Shown here: positions 15,026-15,352 of the stretch, piece after piece
Layout: every line of letters starts with the position of its first letter
Position numbering within the stretch: position 1 is the stretch's first letter
Assembly (NCBI GenBank): GCA_964387935.1
Contig: CAYLZN010000112.1
Location: forward strand, 1-15,352
DNA: 15,352 nt
Source: CAYLZN01 sp964387935
GTDB taxonomy: Bacteria > Acidobacteriota > Vicinamibacteria > Vicinamibacterales > JAFNAJ01
Direction of reading: 5' to 3'
The notes under the pieces: model-generated
What the model was told of the DNA's origin: nothing
Seen by the model: only the letters and a program-made list of their open reading frames with translations
Databases searched by the model: none
Program-made: the position numbers and the translations under genes

Positions 15026-15060
15026 CCGAAAGGTAAACTGGACGGGTGCCGACCTTTCGG
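15026..15060. promoter_or_regulatory. Inverted repeat in the divergent promoter region
   Basis: The 9-bp arms ccgaaaggt (15026-15034) and acctttcgg (15052-15060) are perfectly complementary and separated by 17 bases. They lie in the 121-bp space between the divergent HDOD and kinase starts, a typical location for a shared operator. Arm centres are about 26 bases apart, which is compatible with binding of a dimer or tandem dimers. A hairpin with a 17-base loop is less attractive. Confidence 0.4.
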
Positions 15061-15134
15061 ATCCTCGAGCTAATCGGCAGGCGCGACGTCGGGCATGAGG
15101 CACTGGGGCCTGGTGCGCGCTGCAGGTGGACAGC

Positions 15135-15352
15135 ATGACGCAGCAGCAGTCAGCGCAGGAGGACGGCGGCCTGGCCGTGCGTGTCGGCAGCCGCACCCTT
15201 GGCCTGGACCAACTGGCCTGGGTGAACCGGGCGACCACGACGGGCCTGATTCTCCCGAACGTGGCGCACGAGTTGAACAACGCGTTGCAGGTCATCGGGG
15301 GCCTGGTCGAACTGCTCTCGATTCGGGCCGATCTGCCGCAGGACGTGAAGGA
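15135..15352 (+). CDS. Histidine kinase, N-terminal part (3' partial)
   Basis: The frame starts at the ATG giving MTQQQSAQEDGGLAVRVGS, with AGGTGGA at 15124-15130 as a likely ribosome binding site, and runs off the window. After a short N-terminus without a membrane helix, it has a HisKA-type H-box, LILPNVAHELNNALQVIGG, with H45 as the probable phosphorylation site, followed by LVELLSIRADLPQDV. HELNN rather than HDFNN differs from the upstream hybrid kinase. With only about 38 residues before the H-box, there is no N-terminal sensor domain; any sensing or receiver part must lie beyond the window or in a partner protein. It is divergent from the HDOD gene. Confidence 0.75.
   Translation, partial: MTQQQSAQEDGGLAVRVGSRTLGLDQLAWVNRATTTGLILPNVAHELNNALQVIGGLVELLSIRADLPQDVK

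Noticed and set aside
1..15352. CRISPR arrays, tRNA or rRNA genes, insertion sequences, phage genes
   Set aside because: No regularly spaced direct repeats, tRNA-like cloverleaf, rRNA-like stretch, transposase or integrase motifs were seen.

Overview
The window is GC-rich, densely coded bacterial DNA, probably a metagenome scaffold because it contains a 100-base N gap. Gene content suggests an Acidobacteriota-like or similar deep-branching Gram-negative: an outer-membrane MtrB/PioB porin proves a diderm envelope, and multihaem cytochromes, hybrid kinases and an HDOD protein fit. The phylum call is inference only.

Left part (1-2.8 kb): the end of a GNAT-like protein converges on a radical SAM protein. 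After a 448-bp gene-free stretch come a 79-residue unknown protein and a NosL-like lipoprotein. A mostly gene-free stretch with a possible promoter then runs into the N gap.

Central part (2.9-10.3 kb): this is the main interest. All genes lie on + and together look like a complete path for electrons between the quinone pool and the cell exterior. The order is the end of a monohaem cytochrome c (cut by the gap), an 11-haem membrane-anchored cytochrome c overlapping a separate cytochrome b (a CbcBA/split-CbcL-like quinone oxidoreductase), and an ImcH/NapC-like membrane cytochrome with five CXXCH and one CX3CH site. A 315-bp spacer full of palindromes follows, then a DmsE/MtrA-type decahaem cytochrome and an MtrB/PioB barrel. 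Two inner-membrane quinone-linked modules therefore feed, or drain, one outer-membrane conduit. No MtrC-like surface cytochrome is visible. A strong intrinsic terminator closes the block.

Right part (10.3-15.35 kb): FeoB, FeoA and a GAF-HisKA-REC hybrid kinase overlap in a tight operon with a candidate promoter and operator, linking ferrous iron uptake to the electron-transfer block. The kinase receiver lacks about ten residues around helix 2. A convergent HDOD gene follows, and divergent from it, across a 121-bp promoter region with an inverted repeat, a second histidine kinase runs off the end.

All functional names come from motifs and architecture read by eye; no database search was run.
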